From: Gordonia sp. KTR9
GTDB lineage: Bacteria > Actinomycetota > Actinomycetes > Mycobacteriales > Mycobacteriaceae
Assembly (NCBI RefSeq): GCF_000143885.2
Contig: NC_018581.1
Span: 2,294,001 to 2,358,000 of the forward strand
Direction: 5' to 3'
Length of the DNA: 64,000 nt
Under the pieces are notes generated by a model. That model was not told where the DNA came from, ran no database searches, and saw only the letters and a program-made list of their open reading frames with translations. The translations under genes and the position numbers were made by a program. Positions 36,679-46,422 of this stretch are shown in pieces (within the stretch, counting starts at the first letter, position 1; every line of letters starts with the position of its first letter).

Positions 36679-38520
36679 ATGTGGCGCATGCGAACTCGAT
36701 GGACCCCGGCGGTGATCGTCGCGCTGTGTGCTGCCGTGACGGTGGCCACGGTCGGCTGTTCGGCCTCCGAGGACGACGGTCCGCGCCGCGCCGCCGAACG
36801 CTTCCTCCAGGCCTATGCCGACCGTGAGGTCGCCTCCGCGGCCGCGCTGACCGACGCACCCGGCGTTGCGGAGTCCGCGATGGAGTCGGCCTGGGCCGGT
36901 CTGGGTGCCGAGGCGCTCGAGTCGCAGGCCGGTCGGGTTCGCGTCACCGGTGACACCGCCGAGGTGGACGTCGACTACCAGTGGGCGCTGCCGCGGGGTC
37001 GCGACTGGACCTATGACGCCACCCTGCGGATGGGCCGCTCCGACGACGGCTGGGCGGTGCGCTGGGCGTCGACGAACATCCACCCGAAACTCGGTGCGGA
37101 CCAACGGCTCTCGCTCCAGATCGTCGAGGCGCCGCGCGCCACGGTCAACGAGGCCGACGGCTCGGAGGTGATGGTCAACGGCAGCGTCGTCGGCGTCAAC
37201 TTCGACCCGGTCGACGCCGCCGAACAAGGAGCGTCGATCGCCGAGTCGGTGACCGCCGCGGTGGCGGTGCTGCGCCGGTTCAGCCCGTCGCTCGACGAGC
37301 AGACGATCACCGAACAGGTCACCGCGAACCGGCAGCAGTACCCGCTCGCCCGGCTCTCGCACGAGCAGTTCGATCGACTGCGCGACCAGCTGGCGATCCC
37401 CGGCGTGGTGACCAATGAACAGGCGGAACTGGTCCCCGAGGACCCGAGATTCGCGCCCGCACTGCTGACCGAGGTCAAGAAGGTCGTCGACTCCGAGGTG
37501 TCGGGACGCGCGGGCTGGCGCGTGGTCACGGTCAATCCCAACGGCCTCGACGCCGACGTGCTCGCCGATCACGACCCCGACCCCGCGCCGGCGGTCTCGC
37601 TGAGCCTGTCCCGGACGGTGCAGAACGCGGCACAGCGAGCGGTCAATGCCACCAACCGTTTTCAGATCGCGCTCGTGGCCGTGCAACCGTCCACCGGACG
37701 GATCCTCGCGGTTGCGCAGAATCCCGCCGCCGACCGGCAGGGTCCCATCGCGACGACCGGTCTGTACCCGCCCGGCTCGACGTTCAAGATGGTGACCGCC
37801 GCGGCCGCGATCAGCCGACGCATGGCCACCCCCGACACCCCCGTCGGATGTCCCGGTGCGATCCAGATCGGGCCGCGCCTGATCCCGAACTACGACGGTT
37901 TCTCGCTCGGCACCGTGTCGATGCTGCGAGCGTTCGCGCAGTCGTGCAACACCACGTTCGCCAAGCTCGCCAGCCAGATGGGTCCGTCGGACCTCGCGCA
38001 CGCCGCGGCTGCGATGGGCATCGGTCAGCAGTACGAGATCGCCGGCCTCGACGCCGTGTCCGGGTCGGTGCCGATCGAGAACGAACTCGTCGCCCGCAGT
38101 GAGGACGGCTTCGGACAGGGCAAGGTGCTCGTCTCGCCGCTGGGCCTCGCGCTCGTGGCAGCGACCGTCGCGAACGGCACCAAGGCGCCGGTGCCGCAAC
38201 TCATCCTGGACAAGCCCACGAAGGTCGAGGGGCCGACGCCGACCATGGCGCCCGAGGTCTACGACCAGCTCCGCCCGATGATGCGGGCCGTGATCACGAG
38301 CGGTACGGCATCGGTGATCGACGGGCAGGGAGCGGTGTTCGGCAAGACAGGTGAGGCTGAGTTCGCCGGCGGGTCACACGCCTGGTTCGCCGGCTACCGC
38401 GGCGACATCGCCTTCGCGACCCTCGTCGTGGGTGGCGGGGACTCGAACAACGCGGTGGCCGTCACCCGCGACTTCTTCGGTGGTCTCGGACCGGGGTACG
38501 CGGTGCGCCCTCTGCCCTGA
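36679..38520 (+). CDS. Penicillin-binding lipoprotein (class B PBP-like transpeptidase)
   Basis: 613 residues. A lipoprotein signal ends at TVATVGC (Cys27). Residues 30-150 resemble the NTF2-like domain of MecA-type PBPs, followed by a dimerisation region and a C-terminal transpeptidase domain. Catalytic motifs are all present: SxxK in PPGSTFKMVTA, SxN in AQSCNTTFAK and KTG in VFGKTGEAEFA. It cross-links peptidoglycan outside the membrane. M. tuberculosis has a counterpart at this place (Rv2864c). A TAGACT box lies eight bases before the ATG. Its 3' end overlaps the converging hmuV by 59 bases. Confidence 0.94.
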   Translation: MWRMRTRWTPAVIVALCAAVTVATVGCSASEDDGPRRAAERFLQAYADREVASAAALTDAPGVAESAMESAWAGLGAEALESQAGRVRVTGDTAEVDVDYQWALPRGRDWTYDATLRMGRSDDGWAVRWASTNIHPKLGADQRLSLQIVEAPRATVNEADGSEVMVNGSVVGVNFDPVDAAEQGASIAESVTAAVAVLRRFSPSLDEQTITEQVTANRQQYPLARLSHEQFDRLRDQLAIPGVVTNEQAELVPEDPRFAPALLTEVKKVVDSEVSGRAGWRVVTVNPNGLDADVLADHDPDPAPAVSLSLSRTVQNAAQRAVNATNRFQIALVAVQPSTGRILAVAQNPAADRQGPIATTGLYPPGSTFKMVTAAAAISRRMATPDTPVGCPGAIQIGPRLIPNYDGFSLGTVSMLRAFAQSCNTTFAKLASQMGPSDLAHAAAAMGIGQQYEIAGLDAVSGSVPIENELVARSEDGFGQGKVLVSPLGLALVAATVANGTKAPVPQLILDKPTKVEGPTPTMAPEVYDQLRPMMRAVITSGTASVIDGQGAVFGKTGEAEFAGGSHAWFAGYRGDIAFATLVVGGGDSNNAVAVTRDFFGGLGPGYAVRPLP

Positions 38521-39304
38521 CGGGCAGGACCACCCGTCGACCGGCGTGCTCGATGACCTCGACGGGGTGATCGTAGGTGCGGCTGAGCAGGTCGACGGTC
38601 ATCACCTCGGACGTCGGTCCGCTCGCCAGCAACCGGCCGTCCTTCATCACGGCCACCCGGTCGGCGTAGGCCGCCGCGAGAGTCAGGTCGTGCACCACCA
38701 GCAGCACCGCGTTGCCCGCGTCGCGATGGATGCGCAGGATGTCGAGCACCTGCTCCTGGTGGTGGATGTCGAGGGCCGCGGTCGGCTCGTCGAGCATCAT
38801 CACGGGAGTGTCCTGGGCGAGTGCACGAGCCAGGGAGACGCGTGCCTGCTGGCCGCCGGAGAGCTGTCCGAACGGGCGGTCGGCGATGTCGCCGAGTTCA
38901 CAAAGCGCCATCGCGTCGGCGATCACGGCGGGGGAGTCGGCGGCGCGCGGTGTCCGCAGCCACGGGTACCGGCCCATCGCGACGACCTGGGCCACGGTGA
39001 AGGGCGTGTCGACCCGGTTCTGCTGCGTCACCAGCGAGCGGTGGCGCGCGAGTTCGCGCATCGAGGTCGACGTGACGTCGCGCCCGTCGACCTCGATGTG
39101 TCCCCGCTGTGGCGTGCGGGTGCCCGACAGCGCCGACAGCAGCGTCGACTTGCCACATCCGTTGGGTCCGACCAGGGCGACGAGTTCACCCGGCCCGACG
39201 TCGAGGGACACCCCGCGGACCACCTCGCGCTCGCCGAGGACGACCGAGACATCCTCTGCGCGGATGCCCAGGACCGTCGTGGCCGGGGTCTCGGCGGTCA
39301 CCAT
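38462..39304 (-). CDS. hmuV: Haem/iron ABC transporter ATP-binding protein HmuV
   Basis: 280 residues. Walker A GPNGCGKST at 46-54, Q-loop LVTQQNRV, signature LSGGQQARVSLARALAQD and Walker B VMMLDEPTAALDIHHQ are all intact. The family powers uptake of haem, Fe-siderophores or cobalamin; haem is preferred because the partner genes are HmuU/HmuT-like. The last 20 residues or so are encoded within the 3' end of the PBP gene on the opposite strand. It overlaps hmuU by seven bases. Confidence 0.9.
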   Translation of the reverse strand: MVTAETPATTVLGIRAEDVSVVLGEREVVRGVSLDVGPGELVALVGPNGCGKSTLLSALSGTRTPQRGHIEVDGRDVTSTSMRELARHRSLVTQQNRVDTPFTVAQVVAMGRYPWLRTPRAADSPAVIADAMALCELGDIADRPFGQLSGGQQARVSLARALAQDTPVMMLDEPTAALDIHHQEQVLDILRIHRDAGNAVLLVVHDLTLAAAYADRVAVMKDGRLLASGPTSEVMTVDLLSRTYDHPVEVIEHAGRRVVLPVRAEGAPRTPVRDHRRSRG

Positions 39305-40440
39305 CCGGCACCCGCGTGACGGCTGCGACGCAGCAGGATGAAGAACACCGGGCCGCCGATCAGCGACGTGAACATGCCGAGCGGGAGGTCGGCGTCACCG
39401 AGCATCGTCCGGGCGGCGAGGTCGGCGGCGGTGATGACCAGGGCCCCGCCGATGACGCTGGTGGGCAGCAGGATCGCGTGGCGCGGTCCGACGATGAGGC
39501 GCATCACGTGGGGTACCACGAGGCCGACGAAGGCGATGATCCCCGCGAAGGCGACCGCGGCGGCGGTCAACACCGCGGTCAGGATGATCGCCTGGCGACG
39601 GACGGCTTCGACGTTCACGCCGAGGGAGGCGGCCTGGATGTCGCCGAGGGCCAGCAGATCGAGTTTGTGGACGAGGAACAGGCAGGCGGCGACACCCGCG
39701 ACGACGAGTGGTGCCACGACCCAGATCTCGCTCCAGGTGCGTCCGGCGAGCGAGCCGAGCTGCCAGAAGATGATCTGCTCGCGGGCGGCGGTGGTCGCGA
39801 CGAAGGTCAGGAACGCGATGATCCCGGCGGCGAACGCGTTGACGGCGATGCCGGTGAGCACGAGCATGATCGCCGACGACGAGCCGTCCCGGAGGGACAA
39901 CAGGTACACCGCCGCCGCCGTGATCAGACCGAACACGAACGCGGCACCGGCGAGAGCCCAATTGCCCGCGGCGCCACCGACTCCGGCGGTCCCTCCGGCC
40001 AGCACGATCATCAGGCAGGCGCCGACCGCGGCGCCCGAGGAGACGCCGATGATGCCCGGCTCGGCCAACGGATTCGCGAGCACACCCTGGAGAAGGCAGC
40101 CCGCGGCACCGAGTGCGGCGCCGACGAACAGTCCGAGCACGATGCGGGGGAATCGCACATTCCACAGCGCGCCCTCGCCGTTCGGGTGTGACGGAAGCGG
40201 TCCCAGGTCGAGGTGGAAGTGGTGGGCGATGCTGCCGAGTACCTCGAGCGGCGGTACCGACACCTTGCCGGTGCCGGCCGACACGATGACGAGTACGACG
40301 GTGGCGACCAGCATCACGGCGACCACGGTGAGGTCGCGGACCCGATGCGGTGTGTCACCGGGGGAGGGGAAGGCCGTCGACGCGGTGGTCGGTTCGGTCG
40401 CCGGCGCTGTCGTCGTCCGGGTGGGTGCCGGGTCGGTCAT
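39298..40440 (-). CDS. hmuU: Haem/iron ABC transporter permease HmuU (FecCD family)
   Basis: 380 residues. A 40-residue Thr/Pro-rich cytoplasmic N-terminus precedes about ten membrane helices. FecCD-type signatures are NVRFPRIVLGLFVGAALGAA, LLQGVLANPLAEPGIIGVSS, WQLGSLAGRTWSEIW and GLVVPHVMRLIVGPRHA. The ATG overlaps the hmuT stop by four bases (ATGA), and hmuV overlaps its end, so the three form one operon hmuT-hmuU-hmuV. Confidence 0.92.
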   Translation of the reverse strand: MTDPAPTRTTTAPATEPTTASTAFPSPGDTPHRVRDLTVVAVMLVATVVLVIVSAGTGKVSVPPLEVLGSIAHHFHLDLGPLPSHPNGEGALWNVRFPRIVLGLFVGAALGAAGCLLQGVLANPLAEPGIIGVSSGAAVGACLMIVLAGGTAGVGGAAGNWALAGAAFVFGLITAAAVYLLSLRDGSSSAIMLVLTGIAVNAFAAGIIAFLTFVATTAAREQIIFWQLGSLAGRTWSEIWVVAPLVVAGVAACLFLVHKLDLLALGDIQAASLGVNVEAVRRQAIILTAVLTAAAVAFAGIIAFVGLVVPHVMRLIVGPRHAILLPTSVIGGALVITAADLAARTMLGDADLPLGMFTSLIGGPVFFILLRRSRHAGAGW

Positions 40441-41459
40441 GCGTAGATCGACCTCGCGAGGGCGCCGAGCACGAGTCCGACCTCGGGTCCGAACGCCAGG
40501 ATCTGGGTCTCGTCCATCTGGACGACCCGTGAGTTTCGGCCGGCTTCGGTGTCGGCCACACCCGGCAACGTCAGGACCCCAGCGGGTCCGCCGACCGTCG
40601 CCGCGCCCTGGGTCATCACGAGGATGACGTCCGGGTCGGCGGTGATCATGGCCTCGGCGCTGATCGCGGTGAACGCGCCGGTGAGATCGGCAGCCGCACC
40701 GGCATCCCGGCCGCCGAGCGCCTCGATCAGGTCGTCGGCGCCCGATCCGGGCCCGGCCAGCAGCAGCAGGTTGCGTCCACGGATGTAGAGGAACGCCATC
40801 GTGGGATCTCCGGACGGGTCCGGCACCAGTTCGCGCGCTTCCTCGATCTGGGCGTCGGTCCGGGCGACGAGCTTCTCGCCCGCGTCGGGGACACCGAGCG
40901 CGGCGGCGACCGAGCGCATCAGGGTGTCGTTCGACTCGAGATCGCGGGCGGCCGGGAAGACCACAACGGCGACCCCGGAGTCGCGGATCTGGTCGACCGC
41001 GGTGGTCGGCACGGTCGACTCGCTGACGAGCAGCACGCTCGGGTCGAGTGCGAGAACGGATTCCGCGTTGAGGCTGTGTCCGCGGTTGGTCACCACCGGC
41101 AGCGACCTCGCCGAGGGAAAGGCGGTGGATGTGTCGCGCCCCACTACGCGGGACCCGAGTCCGAGGGCGTACACGATGTTGCCGAGGGTCCCGTTGATGT
41201 CGACGGCGATGATCCGGTCGGCGTCGCCGACGGTCACGTCGCCGTACCGGAGTGAGTCGACGGTGGCGGGCAGCCGAGGGGCGGGATTCTCGACGACGGG
41301 GGTGACGTCGGACTCCGCGAGTGTGGCGGTCTGCGGACCGGAGCGCAGCGACGCACCCGGCGAGTGCCGGTCTTGCTCGATCGGGGTGACGAAGCATGCC
41401 GACAGGCTCAGGACGGTCAGCACCATCACGAGCGCCGCCCGCAACCCCCTGGTCCGCAC
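40437..41459 (-). CDS. hmuT: Haem/iron-binding lipoprotein HmuT
   Basis: 340 residues from GTG 41459. The lipobox is VLSLSAC (Cys22), so it is anchored outside the membrane. The class-III solute-binding fold shows in IIAVDINGTLGNIVYALGLG, SVLALDPSVLLVSESTVPTT and LLAGPGSGADDLIEALGG. This group binds haem through Tyr/His residues. A GGAGG lies ten bases upstream. It is divergent from map, and no clear iron-regulator site was found in the 121 bases between them. Confidence 0.9.
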   Translation of the reverse strand: MRTRGLRAALVMVLTVLSLSACFVTPIEQDRHSPGASLRSGPQTATLAESDVTPVVENPAPRLPATVDSLRYGDVTVGDADRIIAVDINGTLGNIVYALGLGSRVVGRDTSTAFPSARSLPVVTNRGHSLNAESVLALDPSVLLVSESTVPTTAVDQIRDSGVAVVVFPAARDLESNDTLMRSVAAALGVPDAGEKLVARTDAQIEEARELVPDPSGDPTMAFLYIRGRNLLLLAGPGSGADDLIEALGGRDAGAAADLTGAFTAISAEAMITADPDVILVMTQGAATVGGPAGVLTLPGVADTEAGRNSRVVQMDETQILAFGPEVGLVLGALARSIYA

Positions 41460-41568
41460 CGCGTCACCACCTCCATCGTCGGCCCGACGCCGCCGTCGGC
41501 TCCTCCCGGCGAGCTTAATGGCGATCGGTCCGTCGTCCGCCCACGGGCCTCGGCGCGACGGGCAGCGA

Positions 41569-41574
41569 TAGTCT
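41569..41574 (+). promoter_or_regulatory. map -10 element (TAGTCT), leaderless arrangement
   Basis: TAGTCT is followed by six bases (GGACGC) and the map ATG at 41581. Confidence 0.5.
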
Positions 41575-41580
41575 GGACGC

Positions 41581-42444
41581 ATGCCAGTTCGTAGTGCCCT
41601 CACGCCGGGGATCGTGTCGCCCATCCGGTCCGTGCCCGACTCCATCGAACGTCCCGAGTACGTGTGGAAGCCGACGGTCGACGAAGGGCACGAGCCCTGG
41701 GTGCAGACGGCCGAGACCATCGAGAAGATGCGCATCGCGAGCAAGATCGCGGCCAACGCTCTCGCCGAGGCAGGCAAGGCCGTCGCCCCGGGCGTGACCA
41801 CCGATGAGCTCGACGCGATCGCGCACGAGTACATGATCGATCACGGCGCGTACCCGTCGACCTTGGGCTACAAGGACTTCCCGAAGTCGTGCTGCACGTC
41901 GCTCAACGAGGTCATCTGCCACGGCATCCCGGACTCGACCGTGATCGAGGACGGGGACATCGTCAACATCGACGTCACCGCCTACATCCACGGTGTGCAC
42001 GGTGACACCAACGCGACCTTCCTCGCCGGCGACGTCGACCAGGAGGCCGTCGATCTCGTCGAACGGACCCGGATCGCGACCGAACGGGCCATCAAGGCCG
42101 TGAAGCCGGGCCGCGAGCTAAATGTCGTCGGACGGGTCATCGAGTCCTACGCAAATCGTTTCGGCTACACGGTCGTGCGCGATTTCACCGGCCACGGCAT
42201 CGGTGAGACTTTTCACAACGGGCTGATCGTGCTGCACTACGACGAGCCGAACGTCGACACGGTCCTCGAACCGGGGATGGTGTTCACCATCGAGCCGATG
42301 ATCAATCTCGGCGCGCTGCCATGGGAGATGTGGGACGACGGCTGGACCGTCGTGACCGCCGACCGCCGGTGGACCGCGCAGTTCGAGCACACCCTCGTCG
42401 TCACCGACGACGGAGCCGAGGTCCTCACGCTTCCCGACAACTGA
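41581..42444 (+). CDS. map: Methionine aminopeptidase, type Ic
   Basis: 287 residues. It removes the initiator Met from nascent proteins. The N-terminal extension of about 40 residues ([20 protein letters not shown]) with a proline-rich ribosome-binding stretch is typical of the mycobacterial MapB type. Metal ligands are in [20 protein letters not shown] (two Asp), [12 protein letters not shown] (His), [10 protein letters not shown] (Glu) and [14 protein letters not shown] (Glu). It converges on the kinase gene 24 bases away. Confidence 0.96.
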   Translation: MPVRSALTPGIVSPIRSVPDSIERPEYVWKPTVDEGHEPWVQTAETIEKMRIASKIAANALAEAGKAVAPGVTTDELDAIAHEYMIDHGAYPSTLGYKDFPKSCCTSLNEVICHGIPDSTVIEDGDIVNIDVTAYIHGVHGDTNATFLAGDVDQEAVDLVERTRIATERAIKAVKPGRELNVVGRVIESYANRFGYTVVRDFTGHGIGETFHNGLIVLHYDEPNVDTVLEPGMVFTIEPMINLGALPWEMWDDGWTVVTADRRWTAQFEHTLVVTDDGAEVLTLPDN

Positions 42445-42468
42445 GAGGTCAGGCCGACCACTCAGGAG

Positions 42469-44718
42469 TCAGGCGGGGAACCGGACGGGCTGCGGTTCGC
42501 TGCTCGTCGTGGTCGTCCCGTTGCCGAGCTGACCCTTCCCGTTGAGGCCCCAGCAGTACATCTCGTCGTCGGCGACGGCGCACACGTTCGCCGACCCGGT
42601 GGTGACCTCGGTGACCCCGGACAGTCCGTTGACGCGGTCCGGGCTCTTGTCGGGCTGATCGCTGCGCGACCCCCAGCAATAGGCGGAACTGCCGGCGGCT
42701 GCGCATCCGCCGTACGCCGCGGTCGACACCTCGGTGGCCCCGCGGACGTCGATCCGGGTCGGGGTCCGCCGGTTCTGCTCGGTGCCGTCGCCGAGCTGGC
42801 CGCTGGTGTTCTGGCCCCAGCAGAACACGCCACCGGAGCCGGCCACCGCACATGTCGAGTAGAGGCTCGCGCTGATCGACGCCGGCGAATCGAGACCGAG
42901 AACCCGCGTCGGGGTCAGGCGGTCGATCGTGGTGCCGTCACCGATCTGGCCTTCCCGGTTGTTGCCCCAGCAGTACGCGGAGCCGCCGGCGATCGCGCAG
43001 CTGGTGGTGTGCGAGGTGGAGACGGCGGTCACGTCCGTCAACCCGGCGACGCGGGTCGGCACGTCCACCGAGCCGGTGCTGCCGTTACCCACCTGCCCGC
43101 TGGCGTTGTTGCGCCAGCAGTAGGCGTCGCCGTCGCTGATCGCGCAGATCGTCAACCCGACCGACACCGCCGACACCCGTGACAGGCCGGTCACCTTCGT
43201 CGGGAGCGGCACGTTCTGGCCCGGCTGTCCGACGCCGTAGCCCCAGCAGTAGAGGTCGCCGGAACTGATCGCGCAGGTTGTTCCGAGACCGCCCATGCTG
43301 ACCGCGGACACATCGGAGATGCCGGTGATCGCGACGGGCCGCGGGCGGTCGGTGGTCGTGCCGTCGCCCAGCGTGCCCCGCTCGTTGCCGCCCCAGCAGT
43401 ACAGCCGGCCGTCGCGTACCGCGCACGTACTGTCCCCGCTGGACGCGATGGAATCGAAGGTGCCGCTGCCGGCCGGGGAACCGGACGTGCTGGGCCCCGA
43501 CGTCGACGACCCGGCGACCGTCGTCGGGGAATCCGACTCCGATCCGCCGAGGGCGATGGCGGCTCCGACGACCCCGACGACGAGGACGATGACACCGAGG
43601 ACCGCGGCGATGATCCATGCGGTCCGCGAGCCGGATCCCCGTTGCCCGGGGCCGGGCCCATGCGGTCCGGTCGGATGGCCGAGACGCGGGCCGCCGGGAC
43701 CGTAGGCGGGGAACGGTGCGTACTGACCACCGCCGGGCGGCGGGGCCCGGTGGGCAGCGGCGGGGTGTACCGGCGCGTGCTGGGTGGGCGGATGCTGGGT
43801 GGGGGGAAGCTGCTGGGGGCGACCAGGGGGCTGGTGCTGCCCGAACGGCGGCGTGGACGCCGTCGGTGCGGTCTCGACGGCCCGGGCGAGGGCAGCGGCG
43901 AACTCGGAACAGGACGAGAACCGGTCGGCGGGGTTCTTGGCGAGGGCGCGCGCGAACACGGGATCCAGATATCCGAGATCGGGTCGACGCCCGGAGATCC
44001 GCGGTGGGGGTGTGTTGACGTGGCCGGCGATCAAGGCCATCGGGGTCTGGCCGGGGAAGGGTTGTGATCCTGTGAGCAGCTGGAAGGTGGTGCACGCGAG
44101 CGCGTACTGGTCCGACGCCGGTATGGCCGCCTCGCCGGTGAGGATTTCGGGTGCGGCATAGGCGAGGGTGCCGACGAACAGATTGGTGGCGGTCATCTTG
44201 GCGCCGTCCATCAGGCGGGCGATGCCGAAGTCGAGCACGGTGACCCGCGTGATCCGGCCGTCGGATCCCCGCGCGATCACGATGTTCGCGGGTTTGATGT
44301 CGCGGTGGATGACGCGCTGTGTGTGCGCGTAGTCGAGGGCATCGGCGACCTTGCCGACGATGGTCACCACATCCGCGACCGGCAGGATCGGTACGGCGGT
44401 GAGGTCGTCGCCGTCGAGGTAGGTCATCGAGAACCACGGACTGCCGTTCTCCACGCCGTGCGTGTAGACCGTCACGATGCCGGGATGATCGAGTGCCGCC
44501 GCGGTGCGGGCCTCGTTGCGGAACCGCTCGGCGAAGCTGGGGTCGGCGGGATTGGGCGAGATGATCTTGAGCGCCTCGCGCCGGCCCAGGGTCGGATGTT
44601 CGACGAGCCAGACCTGTCCCATGCCGCCGTGCCCGAGCAGCGAGAGAACGCGATACCCGGCGAACACGGATCCGGGCTTCACGACCTCCACGTCCGACGA
44701 CCCCCCATTGCTGTGCAC
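42469..44718 (-). CDS. Receptor-like Ser/Thr kinase with seven RCC1-type extracellular repeats
   Basis: 749 residues. Residues 20-275 form a Hanks-type kinase: glycine loop LGHGGMGQVW, ATP Lys51, HRDIKPAN (138-145), DFG (163-165) and the activation region VGTLAYAAPEIL. Residues 285-365 are a Pro/Gly/His-rich linker; one membrane helix spans about 366-390. The extracellular part (420-749) has seven repeats, each with a CAxxxGxxYCWG-like core, likely a seven-bladed propeller with paired cysteines. Bacterial STPKs more often carry PASTA, NHL or sensor domains, so this combination is uncommon. The ligand is unknown. A TACAGT on the minus strand near 44745 is a possible -10. Confidence 0.93.
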   Translation of the reverse strand: MHSNGGSSDVEVVKPGSVFAGYRVLSLLGHGGMGQVWLVEHPTLGRREALKIISPNPADPSFAERFRNEARTAAALDHPGIVTVYTHGVENGSPWFSMTYLDGDDLTAVPILPVADVVTIVGKVADALDYAHTQRVIHRDIKPANIVIARGSDGRITRVTVLDFGIARLMDGAKMTATNLFVGTLAYAAPEILTGEAAIPASDQYALACTTFQLLTGSQPFPGQTPMALIAGHVNTPPPRISGRRPDLGYLDPVFARALAKNPADRFSSCSEFAAALARAVETAPTASTPPFGQHQPPGRPQQLPPTQHPPTQHAPVHPAAAHRAPPPGGGQYAPFPAYGPGGPRLGHPTGPHGPGPGQRGSGSRTAWIIAAVLGVIVLVVGVVGAAIALGGSESDSPTTVAGSSTSGPSTSGSPAGSGTFDSIASSGDSTCAVRDGRLYCWGGNERGTLGDGTTTDRPRPVAITGISDVSAVSMGGLGTTCAISSGDLYCWGYGVGQPGQNVPLPTKVTGLSRVSAVSVGLTICAISDGDAYCWRNNASGQVGNGSTGSVDVPTRVAGLTDVTAVSTSHTTSCAIAGGSAYCWGNNREGQIGDGTTIDRLTPTRVLGLDSPASISASLYSTCAVAGSGGVFCWGQNTSGQLGDGTEQNRRTPTRIDVRGATEVSTAAYGGCAAAGSSAYCWGSRSDQPDKSPDRVNGLSGVTEVTTGSANVCAVADDEMYCWGLNGKGQLGNGTTTTSSEPQPVRFPA

Positions 44719-44803
44719 GACTGCTGACCCCTTCGATGGGCCACTGTATCCAGCGCCACCGCGCCGCGAGGCGAACGGTGCGCCGTGTGAACGACGCCAC
44801 CAC

Positions 44804-44809
44804 TAGGCT
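44804..44809 (+). promoter_or_regulatory. cobQ -10 element (TAGGCT), leaderless arrangement
   Basis: TAGGCT plus six bases (GTCCGG) precede the cobQ GTG at 44816. There is therefore little or no leader in which a cobalamin riboswitch could reside. Confidence 0.5.
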
Positions 44810-44815
44810 GTCCGG

Positions 44816-46387
44816 GTGGACGCAGTCGGTGGCGCAGTGCTCGTGGGCGGTACGAGCAGCGATGCCGGGAAGAGCCTGATCGTCGCCGGGCTGTGCCGGG
44901 CGCTGCACCGAACCGGCGTGCGCGTCGCACCGTTCAAGGCGCAGAACATGTCGAACAACTCGGTGGTCACCCTCGACGGCGGCGAGATCGGTCGCGCGCA
45001 GGCGTTGCAGGCCTTCGCGAGCGGACTCGAGCCGTCCACCCGGTTCAACCCGGTGCTGCTGAAGCCGGGCAGTGACCGCCGCTCGCACGTCATCCTGCGC
45101 GGCCGCCCGGCCGGCGACGTCGGGGCCGCCGACTATCTTCAGTGGCGGGCACGACTGCGTGTCGTCGTCGCCGACGAACTGGCCGGTCTGCGACGCGATT
45201 TCGACGTGGTCATCTGTGAGGGCGCGGGTTCGGTCGCGGAGATCAACCTGCGCGCCAACGACATCGCCAATCTCGGTCTGGCACAGGCGGCTCGGCTTCC
45301 GGTGTTGCTGGTGACCGACATCGACCGGGGTGGCTCGCTGGCACACCTGTTCGGGACCACCGCGGTTCTCGACGACGCCGATCAGCGCCTGATCGCCGGG
45401 TACGTGATCAACAAGTTCCGCGGCGACCCCTCGATCCTCGAACCGGGGCTCCGCCAGGTGGAGGCGATCACGGGGCGGCCGACGCTCGGTGTCGTGCCGT
45501 TCGCCGACGACCTGTGGCTCGACGCCGAGGACTCCCTCGCCGCACCCGTCGGGCGACGCGTCGGGCCACCGCGCTCGTTCACCGAGTCCGGCCCGACGGT
45601 GGGCGCCCGGTTGCGTGTCGCGGCCATCCGGTTGCCGCGGATATCGAACTCGACCGACGTCGAGGCGCTGGCCTGCGAACCCGGTGTCGACGTCACCTGG
45701 GTCGACGACCCGGCCGGGGTGGCGGCCGCCGACCTCGTCGTCGTGCCCGGTACCCGGGCCACCGTCGCCGACCTCGACTGGGTCCGGGCGCGCGGCATCG
45801 GGGAGGCGCTGACCGAACGCGCCGCCCGCGGACGTCCGATCGTCGCCGTCTGCGGCGGATTCCAGATGCTCGGCCGAACACTCGACGACCGGGTCGAATC
45901 CGGTCGCGGGCGTGTGCCCGGGCTGGGGTTGTTCGACCTCGACATCGAGTTCGACGCCGACAAGACCGTGCGGCAGGTCACCGGCGCCGGCGGATCGGCC
46001 GGTGACCCGGCGTCCGCGGTCGCGATCAGCGGTTACGAGATCCATCACGGACGGGTGACCCGCTCGGCGGAGGACACGTGGATCGTCGACGACCGGCACG
46101 GACCGGAGGGTGCGATCCGGGGGGCCCTACGGGGTACGCACTGGCACGGATTGCTGGCGTGCAACGACTTCCGTCGCCGTCTCCTCACCGACGTGGCGAC
46201 CGAGGCCGGGGTGCGCGGGTTCCGCGTGGCACCGGACACCGATGTCGACGCCGAACGTCGCCGGCAGGTCGACCAGATGGCCGACCTCGTCACCGAACAT
46301 CTCGACCTTGACGCCGTGACGCGTCTCATCGAACAAGGGCCGCCGCGCAATCCGCCGATCATCCGGCACCACCTCGATGCTCTGTAG
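44816..46387 (+). CDS. cobQ: Cobyric acid synthase
   Basis: 523 residues. It amidates adenosylcobyrinic a,c-diamide at four positions with glutamine and ATP. The N-terminal dethiobiotin-synthetase-like ATPase has [40 protein letters not shown] and [20 protein letters not shown]. The C-terminal class-I glutamine amidotransferase has its nucleophile in [20 protein letters not shown] (Cys) and the His in [12 protein letters not shown]. It lies apart from the main cobalamin cluster at 51-61 kb. Confidence 0.96.
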   Translation: MDAVGGAVLVGGTSSDAGKSLIVAGLCRALHRTGVRVAPFKAQNMSNNSVVTLDGGEIGRAQALQAFASGLEPSTRFNPVLLKPGSDRRSHVILRGRPAGDVGAADYLQWRARLRVVVADELAGLRRDFDVVICEGAGSVAEINLRANDIANLGLAQAARLPVLLVTDIDRGGSLAHLFGTTAVLDDADQRLIAGYVINKFRGDPSILEPGLRQVEAITGRPTLGVVPFADDLWLDAEDSLAAPVGRRVGPPRSFTESGPTVGARLRVAAIRLPRISNSTDVEALACEPGVDVTWVDDPAGVAAADLVVVPGTRATVADLDWVRARGIGEALTERAARGRPIVAVCGGFQMLGRTLDDRVESGRGRVPGLGLFDLDIEFDADKTVRQVTGAGGSAGDPASAVAISGYEIHHGRVTRSAEDTWIVDDRHGPEGAIRGALRGTHWHGLLACNDFRRRLLTDVATEAGVRGFRVAPDTDVDAERRRQVDQMADLVTEHLDLDAVTRLIEQGPPRNPPIIRHHLDAL

Positions 46388-46410
46388 GCGCTGCGATCCT
46401 GCGAACGGGT

Positions 46411-46416
46411 TATCGT
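46411..46416 (+). promoter_or_regulatory. -10 element (TATCGT), leaderless arrangement
   Basis: TATCGT followed by TGCCCA and the ATG at 46423. Confidence 0.45.
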
Positions 46417-46422
46417 TGCCCA

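Noticed and set aside
40441..41397. An upstream extension of the hmuU frame to nearly 700 residues
   Set aside because: The extra part is out of frame with hmuT and lacks protein-like composition; the hmuU ATG at 40440 overlaps the hmuT stop as expected for an operon.
44719..44815. Cobalamin riboswitch upstream of cobQ or the cob cluster
   Set aside because: The gap before cobQ is short, the promoter box is six bases from the start codon, and no B12-box-like sequence was seen there or at 51412-51458.
43085..46099. A 1000-codon minus-strand open frame over cobQ and the kinase gene
   Set aside because: It is antisense to cobQ and out of frame with the kinase; its sequence is low-complexity Arg/Pro/Gly-rich, typical of shadow frames in GC-rich DNA.
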